A DNA stretch of 64,000 nucleotides from Bifidobacterium dentium JCM 1195 = DSM 20436 (GTDB lineage Bacteria; Actinomycetota; Actinomycetes; Actinomycetales; Bifidobacteriaceae), in assembly GCF_001042595.1 (NCBI RefSeq), contig NZ_AP012326.1, positions 992,001 through 1,056,000 of the forward strand, read 5' to 3'. The translations under genes and the position numbers were made by a program. Numbering within the stretch: the stretch's first letter is position 1; every line of letters begins with the position of its first letter. The notes below the pieces were generated by a model. It was not told the DNA's origin. It saw nothing but the letters and a program-made list of their open reading frames with translations, and ran no database searches. Shown in pieces: positions 45,708-54,265 of the stretch.

Positions 45708-46943
45708 ATGAACGACACCAACAGCAACACCAGACCGGAAACGGACCGCACAAGCGTGAGGATGTGGCCCGGCATCACCGCCGGACTCGTCATCGGCCTG
45801 ATCGCCTTCATCCTCAGCTTCGACGCATTGCGCCTCGTATTCGTCTCCTGCGGCATCAACCCGTACCTCAGCTGGGGAGGACCCGTCTGCGTGGACGGCA
45901 CGATCCTGTTGTGCACGTGGGCCACATGGGGCTTCAAGAAAGGCCACATCCGCGGCGGCTGGTACCCATGGGCGGGACTCGTCCTGTTCTCCGGCTGCTC
46001 GATCGGCGGCAACGCATTGCACGCCCTCATCAACAACGGGCTCGAACTGCCCGCATGGGCGCCGGCCACCATCATGAGCATCCCACCCGTCGCGATGCTG
46101 TACGCCACCCACCTGATCGTCATCATCGCCGGCGACCGGCTCGACAAGGTCAACGCCCTCATCGGACGAACCCTCGACGACACGGAAACGAAGACCCCGA
46201 CCGAACCCATGACGGCATCCACGGCCGAACCACTCACGACGCCGTCGTCGGCGCCGGTCCCGCCCGCGCCGGCAACGCCCGCATACGAAACGGTTCCGCC
46301 TGCATACGAGCCGGCCACGGTGGAGAAACCGAATCTGAGGGACTTCGCATGGAGCGCACCCACCCCCGCCGACCTCGCCATCGACGACACGGAGGCCGAT
46401 GCCTCCCCAAAAGCCGTTGAGGCGAACGCCACGGCCGACGCCTCCACCACCGAAAACCCCGCACTCGACATCCAGGCCGATCCCCGGACCATGCCGGAGA
46501 CCGAACACACGCCGACCATGACGGAACCGGCCGCACCGGAACCGCAGGACGAACCCGAACCGGAATCCGTGAGCGTCGAACCCGAACCGGAATCCGGGGA
46601 AACGGCCGGGAACATCGACGGCCCCGACACCGTCACCGTCGAACCATCGGCCGAGACGACACGGGAAGGCGAAGCCGACCCCACGCAGGAGAAAGCGGCG
46701 GACGACACGGACAGCGAACGGACCGGGGAACAGGAGCCGGAACCACTGCCGGCACCCTTGGCGGCGTTGAGCAGGAACGAGGCAAGGGACGCCGCCAAAT
46801 GGCTCGCATGGGCCGACCGCATGCACGAGCAGGGACTCCCGCTCAACTGGCAGACCGCGCAGGACGCCGGAATCGTGTCCAGCACCAGCACCGCGAAACG
46901 ACGACTGCGCGTCTACAGGCAAGCCTACCCGGACCGGTTCTAG
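45708..46943 (+). CDS. DUF2637 (SpdB-like) membrane protein with HTH-like tail
   Basis: 411 residues. Four membrane helices (about 18-40, 50-70, 78-105 and 110-135) form the DUF2637 region, with WGGPVCVDGTILL and GCSIGGNALHAL as typical parts. A long Pro/Glu/Thr-rich linker (about 150-345) follows, then a C-terminal helical domain (about 350-411, LPLNWQTAQDAGIVSSTSTA) that resembles an HTH. DUF2637 proteins are characteristic of actinobacterial conjugative plasmids (SpdB spread proteins) and phages. Coupling a membrane part to DNA binding could anchor the element. AAGGAAGG precedes the ATG. Confidence 0.82.
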   Translation: MNDTNSNTRPETDRTSVRMWPGITAGLVIGLIAFILSFDALRLVFVSCGINPYLSWGGPVCVDGTILLCTWATWGFKKGHIRGGWYPWAGLVLFSGCSIGGNALHALINNGLELPAWAPATIMSIPPVAMLYATHLIVIIAGDRLDKVNALIGRTLDDTETKTPTEPMTASTAEPLTTPSSAPVPPAPATPAYETVPPAYEPATVEKPNLRDFAWSAPTPADLAIDDTEADASPKAVEANATADASTTENPALDIQADPRTMPETEHTPTMTEPAAPEPQDEPEPESVSVEPEPESGETAGNIDGPDTVTVEPSAETTREGEADPTQEKAADDTDSERTGEQEPEPLPAPLAALSRNEARDAAKWLAWADRMHEQGLPLNWQTAQDAGIVSSTSTAKRRLRVYRQAYPDRF

Positions 46944-46991
46944 GCCGGGGATGCGCAGCAAAAGGGAAGAGACCGGGAAGGAAACACCACC

Positions 46992-47795
46992 ATGACAGGC
47001 CATGTCTACGTCTCCGACAGCGATCGGGAGTTCCGGGCCGTGTACGGCGTCACACCAAGCGAGGTCGACGAGGCCATCGAGGAGAACCGCAGCCGCATCA
47101 TCAAGAAGCTCAACGAGTGGGGCCAGGTCTGGGCCGTCGACGAGATCGTCATGAACATCTGGCAGGAACTCATCGAGGGCGGACTGAAACGATGGGCCGC
47201 ATACGCGGACCGCAGACCGTTGGGCGCGTTCGTCAACAGCCTCGTCGACCAGAAGATCGGCGAATGGATGAACACCGACCGGCCCAAATACCGGTCGGGC
47301 ATGACCTACGCGCCCCAGAACCGCCGCCACAGGAACAACACCCATGACGGGAACGGCGGGCCGGCCGACGAACCGGACGCGGAAAGGATCCGCCGCCAGC
47401 TCAGGGCCGAAATCCGTGCCGCGGCCCGTGACAGGCTGTGCGAGCCGGACGACGTGTTCGGCACCGATGACGGTGACATGATCGGCGCCCCCGCCGGCGA
47501 CAAGGCCAGCTGGCAGGAATGGCAGATCGGCGAGGGAACGCAGGAACAGGCCCACGTGTCCGACGACTACCGGGCGGCCATGCGCGCCCTGTCCTACAAG
47601 GTCTGCGCCAAAGCGGGCAAGAAAGCCTGGAGGATCCTCGTCCAGCAGGCCATGCAGGCCACGGGACCACAGGGCGACAGTCTGCGTCGTGAGATCCGCC
47701 ACTGGCTCGAAAGCCGCCATTACGGCCACGACCCTTCGTTCGACGACTACCCGTACATCCTCAAAACCATCGACAGGCACAGGAGGAACCACTGA
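46992..47795 (+). CDS. Possible sigma-factor-like protein
   Basis: 267 residues, AAGGAAAC upstream. The stretch VDEIVMNIWQELIEGGLKRW followed by GAFVNSLVDQKIGEW looks like region 2 of extracytoplasmic-function sigma factors (family form EDIVQEVFL...FRAWLYRIARN). A charged linker follows, then a helical C-terminus (YKVCAKAGKKAWRILVQQAM) where region 4 would be, though a clear HTH is not visible. Could direct transcription of element genes; this is inference from pattern only. Confidence 0.5.
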   Translation: MTGHVYVSDSDREFRAVYGVTPSEVDEAIEENRSRIIKKLNEWGQVWAVDEIVMNIWQELIEGGLKRWAAYADRRPLGAFVNSLVDQKIGEWMNTDRPKYRSGMTYAPQNRRHRNNTHDGNGGPADEPDAERIRRQLRAEIRAAARDRLCEPDDVFGTDDGDMIGAPAGDKASWQEWQIGEGTQEQAHVSDDYRAAMRALSYKVCAKAGKKAWRILVQQAMQATGPQGDSLRREIRHWLESRHYGHDPSFDDYPYILKTIDRHRRNH

Positions 47796-47806
47796 GGCGA
47801 ATCGTC

Positions 47807-48181
47807 ATGGCCCTCGCAGGAGGCGGAGGCGTTCCCACCATGAATCGGCGGATGACGGCGCCGTGCGACGTGGGCATATACGCCGGCCGGGATCTTCCTT
47901 TCCGACATCCACGGGCCGGCCACGTGACCGGTGACGGCGCCTCCGCATACGGCATGGCCTGCATCCCCTCGATCAACGAGAACCTCGAAAAGCGACCGAC
48001 ACGAACAAGGAGAACGAATGAGCATCAACGCGATCGCATGGGCGAACGATTCCAAACCGGCCGGACCCGTGGAGAAACCCACGCCCATCGGCCCGGCCCG
48101 CCACACGGCCGCCAACGGCACCACCAGACACTGACCACGGAAACCGGAAAACAGCATACATCAAGGAGCATGCCATCATGA
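47807..48181 (+). CDS. Doubtful small protein gene
   Basis: Frame of 124 residues (ATG 47807, or 47840 after a purine-rich GGAGGCGGAGG). The first 65 residues have good codon-position GC (GIYAGRDLPFRHPRAG); the rest is low-complexity and overlaps the small gene at 48018. The stop overlaps the initiator start (ATGA at 48178). No family is recognised. Only the first half may be coding, as a remnant. Confidence 0.3.
   Translation: MALAGGGGVPTMNRRMTAPCDVGIYAGRDLPFRHPRAGHVTGDGASAYGMACIPSINENLEKRPTRTRRTNEHQRDRMGERFQTGRTRGETHAHRPGPPHGRQRHHQTLTTETGKQHTSRSMPS
48018..48134 (+). CDS. 38-residue protein resembling the N-terminus of the initiator
   Basis: AAGGAG precedes ATG 48018. The first residues, MSINAIAWANDSKPAGP, parallel MSVRAVSWAIDQAPVGG of the initiator 160 bp downstream, and both fit the common start of HTH replication proteins. 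It stops at 48134 before any HTH. Probably a remnant of a duplicated or replaced initiator gene. Confidence 0.5.
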   Translation: MSINAIAWANDSKPAGPVEKPTPIGPARHTAANGTTRH

Positions 48182-49461
48182 GCGTCAGAGCGGTGTCCTG
48201 GGCCATCGACCAAGCCCCGGTAGGAGGCAACACCACGGCCCGGATGATCCTCGTCAGCCTCGCCGACAAAGCCGACGAGTACGGCAGGGACGCGTACAAA
48301 TACGTCTCCGCCATCGCGGACAGCATCCGCAAGTCCGACAGCACCGTCTCGAGGAACCTCGCATGGATGGAGGAGATCGGCGTCATCGAACGCGGCAACC
48401 AGCATCTCGTCGACTCGTATCCGGAATACGCGAGACCCATCGTCTACGACCTGCGCCTCGACCTCGTGCAGGAGCCCACCGAAAGGCAGACCAAGAAGGG
48501 CCGGCCCGGCCGGCCACGCAAGACCGTCAAGGACCCGAAACCGGCCAGCGAACATACGCCCTCCCAACAAGAGGACAACACCCGGAGAAAAGACGATGAT
48601 GTCCCGAAAGCCAATGATTCCAACGAAAATAAAACCCTCACCCAAAATAGGACCGGGTTTTTCCCGCAAGAGACGACAGCCGGAAACCCGGTCGCACCGG
48701 TGCACCCACCCCGGTCGCATCAGTGCACCCACCCCGGTCGCACCGGTGCACTACATAACGTCCTAAAACACCCTAAAACAAATAACCCCACTGTCCCTAC
48801 GGGACATCTCCCCGCGGAGGAGACGGATCGGGCGGACGGCGGGAGGGAAGACGAACCGCGGGCCGATGCCGCCGTGACGGTGCTCGACCGGCTCGCCCTG
48901 ATGCGTTCGAAGCTCGGACTGTCCACCCCGGCCACGACCAAGACGGATCTTCGTGACATCGGCAGGCTCATCGCCCGCGTCACCGAAGCGAACGGCGGCG
49001 ACATCGCAAAATCGCTCCCGCTCGTCCTCGCCGTGATCGACTGGATGCCCGCGAACACGTTCTGGCTGCGCCGCATCCTGACCGGACGTGATCTGAACGG
49101 CAACTGGGACAAGATCGCCAACGACTACGCCGTCGACCGGATCGAGGAGACCCGCCGGCACGACGAAGAGGCACTCGACCGCGGCCGGCCTGCCGCCACG
49201 AAACCGGCACACGTCCCGGACGGGCATGTGTCCCGCCACGTGCACACCGCGTTCTGCGGGCACGTCCTCGCCGACATGCGGCCGCACGAAGGCGAATACG
49301 ACCACGAAGGAAGCCTGCGGGCCGGCAATCCCAGCGAATGGTGGATTGCCTGCGACAGGCACGCGGACGAGCTCAACCGACGAGACGGCATCGAGGAAGC
49401 TGCCCGAGAGACTTCGATGCAACGGGACGCGACCAGACCCACGGAAAGGGCAAAGCCATGA
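48178..49461 (+). CDS. Replication initiator-like HTH protein with internal origin
   Basis: 427 residues; AAGGAG upstream. The N-terminal winged helix (TARMILVSLADKADEYGRDA, KSDSTVSRNLAWMEEIGVIE) is of the type found in phage and plasmid initiators (lambda O, DnaD-like). A basic, Pro-rich middle segment (about 100-200) has no fold and corresponds to DNA with three iterons and an AT-rich tract (48688-48795). The C-terminal part (about 225-330) is a helical domain (TKTDLRDIGRLIARVTEANG), possibly for helicase loading. The tail contains Cys/His residues (HTAFCGH). Overlaps the next gene by 4 bp. Confidence 0.75.
   Translation: MSVRAVSWAIDQAPVGGNTTARMILVSLADKADEYGRDAYKYVSAIADSIRKSDSTVSRNLAWMEEIGVIERGNQHLVDSYPEYARPIVYDLRLDLVQEPTERQTKKGRPGRPRKTVKDPKPASEHTPSQQEDNTRRKDDDVPKANDSNENKTLTQNRTGFFPQETTAGNPVAPVHPPRSHQCTHPGRTGALHNVLKHPKTNNPTVPTGHLPAEETDRADGGREDEPRADAAVTVLDRLALMRSKLGLSTPATTKTDLRDIGRLIARVTEANGGDIAKSLPLVLAVIDWMPANTFWLRRILTGRDLNGNWDKIANDYAVDRIEETRRHDEEALDRGRPAATKPAHVPDGHVSRHVHTAFCGHVLADMRPHEGEYDHEGSLRAGNPSEWWIACDRHADELNRRDGIEEAARETSMQRDATRPTERAKP
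48688..48795. other. Probable replication origin: three 23-bp iterons plus AT-rich stretch
   Basis: Three head-to-tail 23-bp units begin at 48688, 48711 and 48734, each starting CCGGTCGCA and containing GTGCAC; units 1 and 3 include the palindrome GCACCGGTGC. An AT-rich tract with the direct repeat CCTAAAACA (48762 and 48772) follows. Since 23 is not a multiple of 3, the units are read in different frames, so conservation is at DNA level. Location inside the initiator gene parallels the lambda origin in gene O. Confidence 0.75.
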
Positions 49462-50150
49462 CACGAGAAACACCGGATGACGAGCTTCGCGCCGTCAACC
49501 AGAAAAACCAGACCGGCAAGGCCGCGATCCACGCGCTTCGAAGAGGATCGCCGCCACCGGTCCGATCCCGAATCACGCCTCGAATATCCAAGACCCAATC
49601 GGAAAAGACGGACACGCGGACCATCCCGCGAAACATTCCAGGAAACCGATCGAAGGAGCACGATGATGGGATCCGTCCGACATATGCCATCATGCCGGAT
49701 GAAAGCCCGTCCGCCGCGGCAGTGGACGCATTCGGCGCATCCCGCATCCCTGAACGGAACCGTACCCCGACTGCCCGTGACCGCATGGAAAAACCATTGA
49801 AAAGGAGGACGAAACAGGATATGGGAATGCATCTGGAAGCCTTCTGGGAGCCGGACAGGGTCGACGCACACACCGACAGACCGGTCGAAGGGTCGCGAAT
49901 GCTCTGCCACCTGGCCGTGACCATTGCCATGCCGGCCGATGACATGTCCGTGATCATGGACGGCGATCGGATCGACATGACCATGACGCTCACCCCGGAG
50001 CAGATGATGCGCGTGGGGGAATTCCTGACCGTCCAGGCCGGACGTGCCGGCGAGTACCTGCACCGTTACCGGTATCCCGATATGCCTGGCGGCATCGCTC
50101 CTGGCGCCTATATCCGCATTCCCTTCGACTTGGAAGGGGCGGGACGATGA
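49458..50150 (+). CDS. Hypothetical protein (start uncertain)
   Basis: ATGA overlap with the initiator supports a start at 49458 (230 residues). The N-terminal half is basic, low-complexity and probably disordered. The C-terminal 110 residues (from ATG 49821, preceded by AAAGGAGG 12 nt away) are well structured: VTIAMPADDMSVIMDGD and LTPEQMMRVGEFLTVQAG. The real protein may be just that domain. Its end overlaps the next gene (ATGA at 50147), and that neighbour has a similar strand-then-helix pattern, so the two may be distant paralogues. Confidence 0.6.
   Translation: MTRETPDDELRAVNQKNQTGKAAIHALRRGSPPPVRSRITPRISKTQSEKTDTRTIPRNIPGNRSKEHDDGIRPTYAIMPDESPSAAAVDAFGASRIPERNRTPTARDRMEKPLKRRTKQDMGMHLEAFWEPDRVDAHTDRPVEGSRMLCHLAVTIAMPADDMSVIMDGDRIDMTMTLTPEQMMRVGEFLTVQAGRAGEYLHRYRYPDMPGGIAPGAYIRIPFDLEGAGR
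49729..49769. repeat. Dispersed repeat copy A (cargo flank)
   Basis: About 40 bp with the core CGCATCCCTGAACGG, repeated with a few differences at 51251-51292. The two copies flank the segment holding the 50147 gene and the reverse-strand gene at 50463. Confidence 0.6.
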
Positions 50151-50494
50151 CGGGTCGGGACATCATGGTGGCCGTCGTCCCGTGGCCGACACGCATCGAC
50201 GGCGATGCCGGCGATCCGGAGCGTTCCGGGATGCGGGCGGACGGGAGGCTCGCCTACATGCTCACGGTCGAGGGGGACACGGCCGCGGGCGCGCAGGCCG
50301 TGTCCGTCAGGAGGGGCGTGACGACCATGACGGTCGGACCCTTGGACGCGGACCAGCTCAGGAGGCTGGGGCGGACGCTCATCCGCAAGGCTGACGAGCA
50401 TGACCGCCTGCTGGCACGGTTCAGGGATTCCGACGACGCGTTCGGCCTGCGCGCGCAGACAGTCAGCCTATGCGAGATGACGGTCCACCCGTGA
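50147..50494 (+). CDS. Hypothetical protein
   Basis: 115 residues, translationally coupled to the previous gene by ATGA. The pattern is beta-rich (YMLTVEGDTAAGAQAVSVRR) followed by an amphipathic helix (LDADQLRRLGRTLIRKADEHD), resembling the C-terminal domain of the gene before. No family recognised. The end overlaps convergently by 32 bp with the reverse-strand gene at 50463. Confidence 0.65.
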   Translation: MTGRDIMVAVVPWPTRIDGDAGDPERSGMRADGRLAYMLTVEGDTAAGAQAVSVRRGVTTMTVGPLDADQLRRLGRTLIRKADEHDRLLARFRDSDDAFGLRAQTVSLCEMTVHP

Positions 50495-51158
50495 TCTCAT
50501 GCCTCCGGAAGTCAGCCAGAGTCAGAGGAAAATCAGCGCGGCTGGCATCAGGGTCAGCGGACCAACATGTCGAAACATCCATCGATCTGCAAAGTTCCGC
50601 TATCTCCCGCCCAAGCCAACGCAATGTCTTACGGTAATTTGTCTCGGACTGATGCCTACCGGGCGGGTTCTGTCTCCATCCACACCAGTAGACCTTGTCC
50701 GATTCCTCCACGCCCTTCCTATATACAGCGGGAAGATCCAAGGCCGTGCGAATCCGATGCGCGCTCCAATGTGAGGAAACATCGAACGAGGAAGATTGCA
50801 CGTGGTCCAGGAATTTTCTCGCGCTCCAGGGATTTCCGCTAGGGTGGCCAGTGATGCCGAGAATGCGCATGAGATCCCCAATGCCGTTTCCAATATAGGG
50901 GTCGGTGAATAATATCCCAGTGCCACGGTTCATGCGCACTCGATAGATGTGCGCCCAAGACATCGTTCCCATGGAGCCATCCGGAACGTAGGCGACCATC
51001 AACGGACAGTAGGCGCCGTGCCCGTCATATTCGAGAGGATCCGAAGAATAGAACGCTTCAAAACATGCGCCGCCATCACGGAAGCGCCATCTGAAACGGG
51101 TCGCGTTGTATTCATGGAGGACAAAGCCGCTCACTCTGGTTAGGATGGGAAGATCCAT
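50463..51158 (-). CDS. Uncharacterised cargo protein on the reverse strand
   Basis: 231 residues from ATG 51158 (GGGAG upstream; TTG 51173 also possible). It is the only reverse-strand gene between 43 and 56 kb and has lower GC than its neighbours, so it looks acquired separately. The N-terminal half is beta-rich with Trp/Tyr (RFRWRFRDGGACFEAFYSSD). The C-terminus has the pattern DKVYWCGWRQN...KTLRWLG...STCW, which reminds me of a family of uncharacterised proteins (possibly DUF6037), but I am not sure. It stands next to a Fic gene, so a stress or defence role is possible. Confidence 0.7.
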   Translation of the reverse strand: MDLPILTRVSGFVLHEYNATRFRWRFRDGGACFEAFYSSDPLEYDGHGAYCPLMVAYVPDGSMGTMSWAHIYRVRMNRGTGILFTDPYIGNGIGDLMRILGITGHPSGNPWSARKFLDHVQSSSFDVSSHWSAHRIRTALDLPAVYRKGVEESDKVYWCGWRQNPPGRHQSETNYRKTLRWLGREIAELCRSMDVSTCWSADPDASRADFPLTLADFRRHEITGGPSSRIG

Positions 51159-51250
51159 AGGCGCCACTCCCAATCAAACATGGCCGATATCGGCAAGCAT
51201 ATATCGACTTATAGTCCGAAAACGGTCCAACGGAGCGGAAGCGATAGCCC

Positions 51251-51292
51251 CATTCATCGCACTCACGCATCCCTGAACGGGACCATACCCCG
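51251..51292. repeat. Dispersed repeat copy B (cargo flank)
   Basis: Second copy of the repeat at 49729. It lies about 110 bp before the Fic start, in the non-coding gap 51159-51404 that also serves as leader of fic. Confidence 0.6.
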
Positions 51293-51404
51293 GGTACCTA
51301 AAACCGAACCGGAAAACGAAAAGGATCCCGACGGCCATAAGGGCGGGAAGTAGCCGATGAAACCGGATACCATGGATATGAAAACAAGCCGAAGGAGCAT
51401 GACA

Positions 51405-52367
51405 ATGGGCAGCAGGATCGTGGAACGACTCATATCGGAAAGGGATGCGCGATACTCCAACGGCATCTACGTGGCCACCCAACTGCAGTTCGCGTGGAAC
51501 TCCAACCACATGGAGGGATCCACCCTCACGCCGAAGCAGACCGCCCAGATCTTCAACACCGGAACGTTCACCATGGACGGGACGGAACGCGTCAGCGTCG
51601 ATGACGCGATCGAGACCAGGAACCACTTCATCGCGTTCCGCTGGATCCTCGACCATGCCGACGAGCCCGTGGACAAGGACCTCGTCTGCCACCTGCACGC
51701 CATACTCAAGAACGGCACAAGACAGGCCGACGAACCCGTATACAACGTCGGAGGATACAAGACGGAACCCAACATCATCGGCGACATGTCCGCGCCGGCG
51801 TGCGTGGCCCTGCCCGAAGACGTTCCACAGACGATGGACAGACTGTTCGACATCTACGCGCATCTCGAGGACGATCCCTATCAAATAGCCCGCGCGCATT
51901 GGATGTTCGAGAAGATACACCCCTTCTCCGACGGCAACGGCAGGGTCGGCCGGCTCGTCATGTTCAAGGAGCTGCTGCGCATCGACGCCCTGCCCGCCAT
52001 CATCCACGACTCGCTGCACGACAGGTACACGCACAACATGAGCAAGTTCCCCGAGGAACCCGGATGGCTCGTGGACCTGATCCTTTTCGAAAGGGACCTG
52101 TATCGCAGCAAGGTCCTGGACCGTGTGCGGGCGGACGTCGACTACACGTACAACGACCGGTGGAGCGAATCGGACCATACCATCCAGCTGCGGGAGGACA
52201 CGGAATTCAAGAACGCGTTGGAGGCCCGGTCGAAAAGCACCGTCGACCAACTCCAGGAGGATATGGACGACCTGCTCTGGGGCGGTCCGGCGAACCTGCC
52301 GTATCCGACCGCGGAACAAGCCCCGCAGACCGGAACCGACACCACCGGGAACGGGATCGAACCATAG
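51405..52367 (+). CDS. Fic family protein (class II, self-inhibited)
   Basis: Fic-domain enzyme that usually attaches AMP to target proteins. It has 320 residues from ATG 51405 (AAGGAG at 51392-51397). The catalytic motif HPFSDGNGRVGR is complete. The inhibitory helix motif SNHMEG (form S/T-x3-E-G/N) lies in the N-terminal part (about residue 40), which defines class II enzymes regulated in cis. A C-terminal helical/winged tail follows. Targets are unknown; such genes are frequent cargo of mobile elements, where they act as toxins or modulators. Confidence 0.92.
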   Translation: MGSRIVERLISERDARYSNGIYVATQLQFAWNSNHMEGSTLTPKQTAQIFNTGTFTMDGTERVSVDDAIETRNHFIAFRWILDHADEPVDKDLVCHLHAILKNGTRQADEPVYNVGGYKTEPNIIGDMSAPACVALPEDVPQTMDRLFDIYAHLEDDPYQIARAHWMFEKIHPFSDGNGRVGRLVMFKELLRIDALPAIIHDSLHDRYTHNMSKFPEEPGWLVDLILFERDLYRSKVLDRVRADVDYTYNDRWSESDHTIQLREDTEFKNALEARSKSTVDQLQEDMDDLLWGGPANLPYPTAEQAPQTGTDTTGNGIEP

Positions 52368-52920
52368 CCAGGCCGATGCCGGTGACCTCTACGACGAGGA
52401 TCCCCGGTGTCATACCCGAATAAACGAATCCGACGGGAAGGACACGAAATCGGATGGAAACGTCACCCTCGTGATGGCCGACGGGGCCACCGTCTCGATC
52501 GGATCCGGAACGGGCATGGGCGGACCCGAATGCACGGCCAAAGCCGGGCGCCAGCCCAGCATCCCCGAACGCCGGACCATGGACCATCGGACGAGGAACG
52601 ACGAATGAAATCGGACCGGCCGCCCATAGCCCGGCGCCCATAGGGCCGATACATCCCTCCAAGGTGACGAAACCCGCTACGCGCGCCGCCATACCCGTTC
52701 CCGACGACCATCCCGACATGGACGGGAAACAAGCATGCGGTCCCGTCCCGTTCCGGATGACGCGACGAGCGGGAGCATGACCCGGTATCTTCGCCATATC
52801 GGGGCGGGACGGCGTGGACATGACATGGGACGGAACCTCCCGACCAACGGCACCAAGGAAGACTCCGTACCCTCCCATCTCAACGCATTCACCGCAACCC
52901 GAACGGAGGGAAGACAACAC
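52368..52920. other. 553-bp stretch without a convincing gene
   Basis: Several short overlapping frames exist. The best is an open frame around 52430-52608 with a natural-looking segment (VTLVMADGATVSIGSGTGMG) but no start codon with a ribosome binding site; a 12-residue frame overlaps its stop (ATGA at 52605). Possibly the remnant of a small gene. The right part is the leader of the next gene. Confidence 0.4.
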
Positions 52921-53628
52921 ATGTCCGAAAACGCGCAGACCATGACGGAATTCACATTCGCGCCAGGCGAGAAAAACATCGTCGGCGACAGGTTCAGTCC
53001 CAGCGTCATCATCTTCTGGCTCAAGACCTCGATCGCCGCGTCCAGCACCCGGATCCAATACAAGGCCCCGAACACCCTGTTCGGCCTGATCCCGTTGGGA
53101 GCGTCCACCAAGACCATCCCGTTGCGCAACGTCGCCAGCGTGGACACCAACACGAAATTCAACCTGGGAAGCCTCGTATGGGGCCTGATCTTCCTGTTCG
53201 TCGGATTCGGCATGTTCGACTCCAACGCGACGGCGGCGATCATCCTCCTGCTTATCGCCGCCGCGAACCTCGCGAACGTGATGAGCGCGAGCCTGGTATT
53301 CCGCGACCCGAGCGGCGGGGCGAACGCCATCACCGCGAGCGTGCTCGAGAAGGACAGGCTCATGGGCCTCGCCCAGGAGATCCAGGCGCTGGTGTTCACC
53401 GACACGGACCAGCTACGCCACGAGGAAAGCATGCACATGGCCGAAAAGCAGTACGAGGCGCAAACCAACAGCGTACTCATCCAGCAGCGGATGCTCGCCA
53501 ACCAGCAGAACCGACCCGTCCAGGCGCCCGCATCCACCGACCCGGACACGGAACCGGCGCGGACACCCGAACCGAATGAAAAGGAACCCCACGCCGACAC
53601 GGACCAGCAGGATCGGCACACGATCTGA
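52921..53628 (+). CDS. Membrane protein with PH-like region
   Basis: 235 residues from ATG 52921 (GGAGGGAAG upstream). The N-terminal part (about 8-85) looks like a beta-rich PH-like domain (SSTRIQYKAP, TIPLRNVASVDTNTKF). Two membrane helices follow (about 88-120), then a second beta part (SASLVFRDPSGG), a helix (LAQEIQALVF) and a Gln/Pro-rich disordered tail. Such proteins occur in conjugative and plasmid elements without known function. A terminator follows. Confidence 0.7.
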   Translation: MSENAQTMTEFTFAPGEKNIVGDRFSPSVIIFWLKTSIAASSTRIQYKAPNTLFGLIPLGASTKTIPLRNVASVDTNTKFNLGSLVWGLIFLFVGFGMFDSNATAAIILLLIAAANLANVMSASLVFRDPSGGANAITASVLEKDRLMGLAQEIQALVFTDTDQLRHEESMHMAEKQYEAQTNSVLIQQRMLANQQNRPVQAPASTDPDTEPARTPEPNEKEPHADTDQQDRHTI

Positions 53629-53653
53629 AACGATCCCACCCACACGAAACACG

Positions 53654-53687
53654 AGGGGCGTGACCCGATACGGGCCACGCCCCTTTC
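53654..53687 (+). terminator. Intrinsic terminator
   Basis: AGGGGCGTG (53654-53662) pairs with CACGCCCCT (53676-53684), followed by TT. It ends the 52921 transcript and separates it from the small-gene operon. Confidence 0.75.
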
Positions 53688-53881
53688 CCATATCCGAAGC
53701 CAGCGTCAGGAAGGCAAGACCGACACGAAAGAAAAAAGGGGAGAAGACCCACCGTTATCGACCCCCGCAAACGTGAATCCATAGGAGCATGACCCGTTGC
53801 CACGCAAGGACGGACGAGACAGGCCCCACGGCATGGACGACATGCCGGACCATCGGCATAAGGGAAGGAAGAATCCCGAAC

Positions 53882-54265
53882 ATGGAAGACAGAACAGCCG
53901 AACTGACCGACCGGACGGTGAACTTCGCGACGGCCCTCGCCGCACGGGCGCGGACCACGGACCCACTGGACGGAACCGGCGCCACGCGCGGCGTGAACGC
54001 GGCATACGCGCACATGAGCAGGACCATGACGGAACTCGGCATCCATATCCCGCAAGAAGCGCCCCTCCCGCAACCCGGGCCCGGGGAATACGCGGCCACG
54101 GCCGAGAACCTCTACCATGACCTGATCGCCGGCAGGCCCTCGGCCGGTTCCACGGACGGACACGTCCTCATCCGCCTCGCCCAGGCCGTCAACCGCGCAT
54201 GGGCGGAACTCACCCTCGCAAACGGAACGTCACAGGCATTCCATGCCGGCGACATCGACGGATGA
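53882..54265 (+). CDS. Hypothetical protein, first gene of small-gene operon
   Basis: 127 residues from ATG 53882 with AAGGAAGAA upstream. Alanine-rich and mostly helical (LTDRTVNFATALAARART, VLIRLAQAVNRAWAEL). No family recognised. It is the first of nine genes joined by ATGA overlaps or nearly so (53882-56522), which must be one transcript. Confidence 0.7.
   Translation: MEDRTAELTDRTVNFATALAARARTTDPLDGTGATRGVNAAYAHMSRTMTELGIHIPQEAPLPQPGPGEYAATAENLYHDLIAGRPSAGSTDGHVLIRLAQAVNRAWAELTLANGTSQAFHAGDIDG

Noticed and set aside
45534..47792. 752-residue reverse frame across the DUF2637 and sigma-like genes
   Set aside because: Mirror image of two real plus-strand genes with good ribosome binding sites; biased Arg/Gly/Val composition and no recognisable domain.
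48688..48756. Iterons considered as a short CRISPR array
   Set aside because: Units are directly adjacent without spacers and no cas genes occur nearby.
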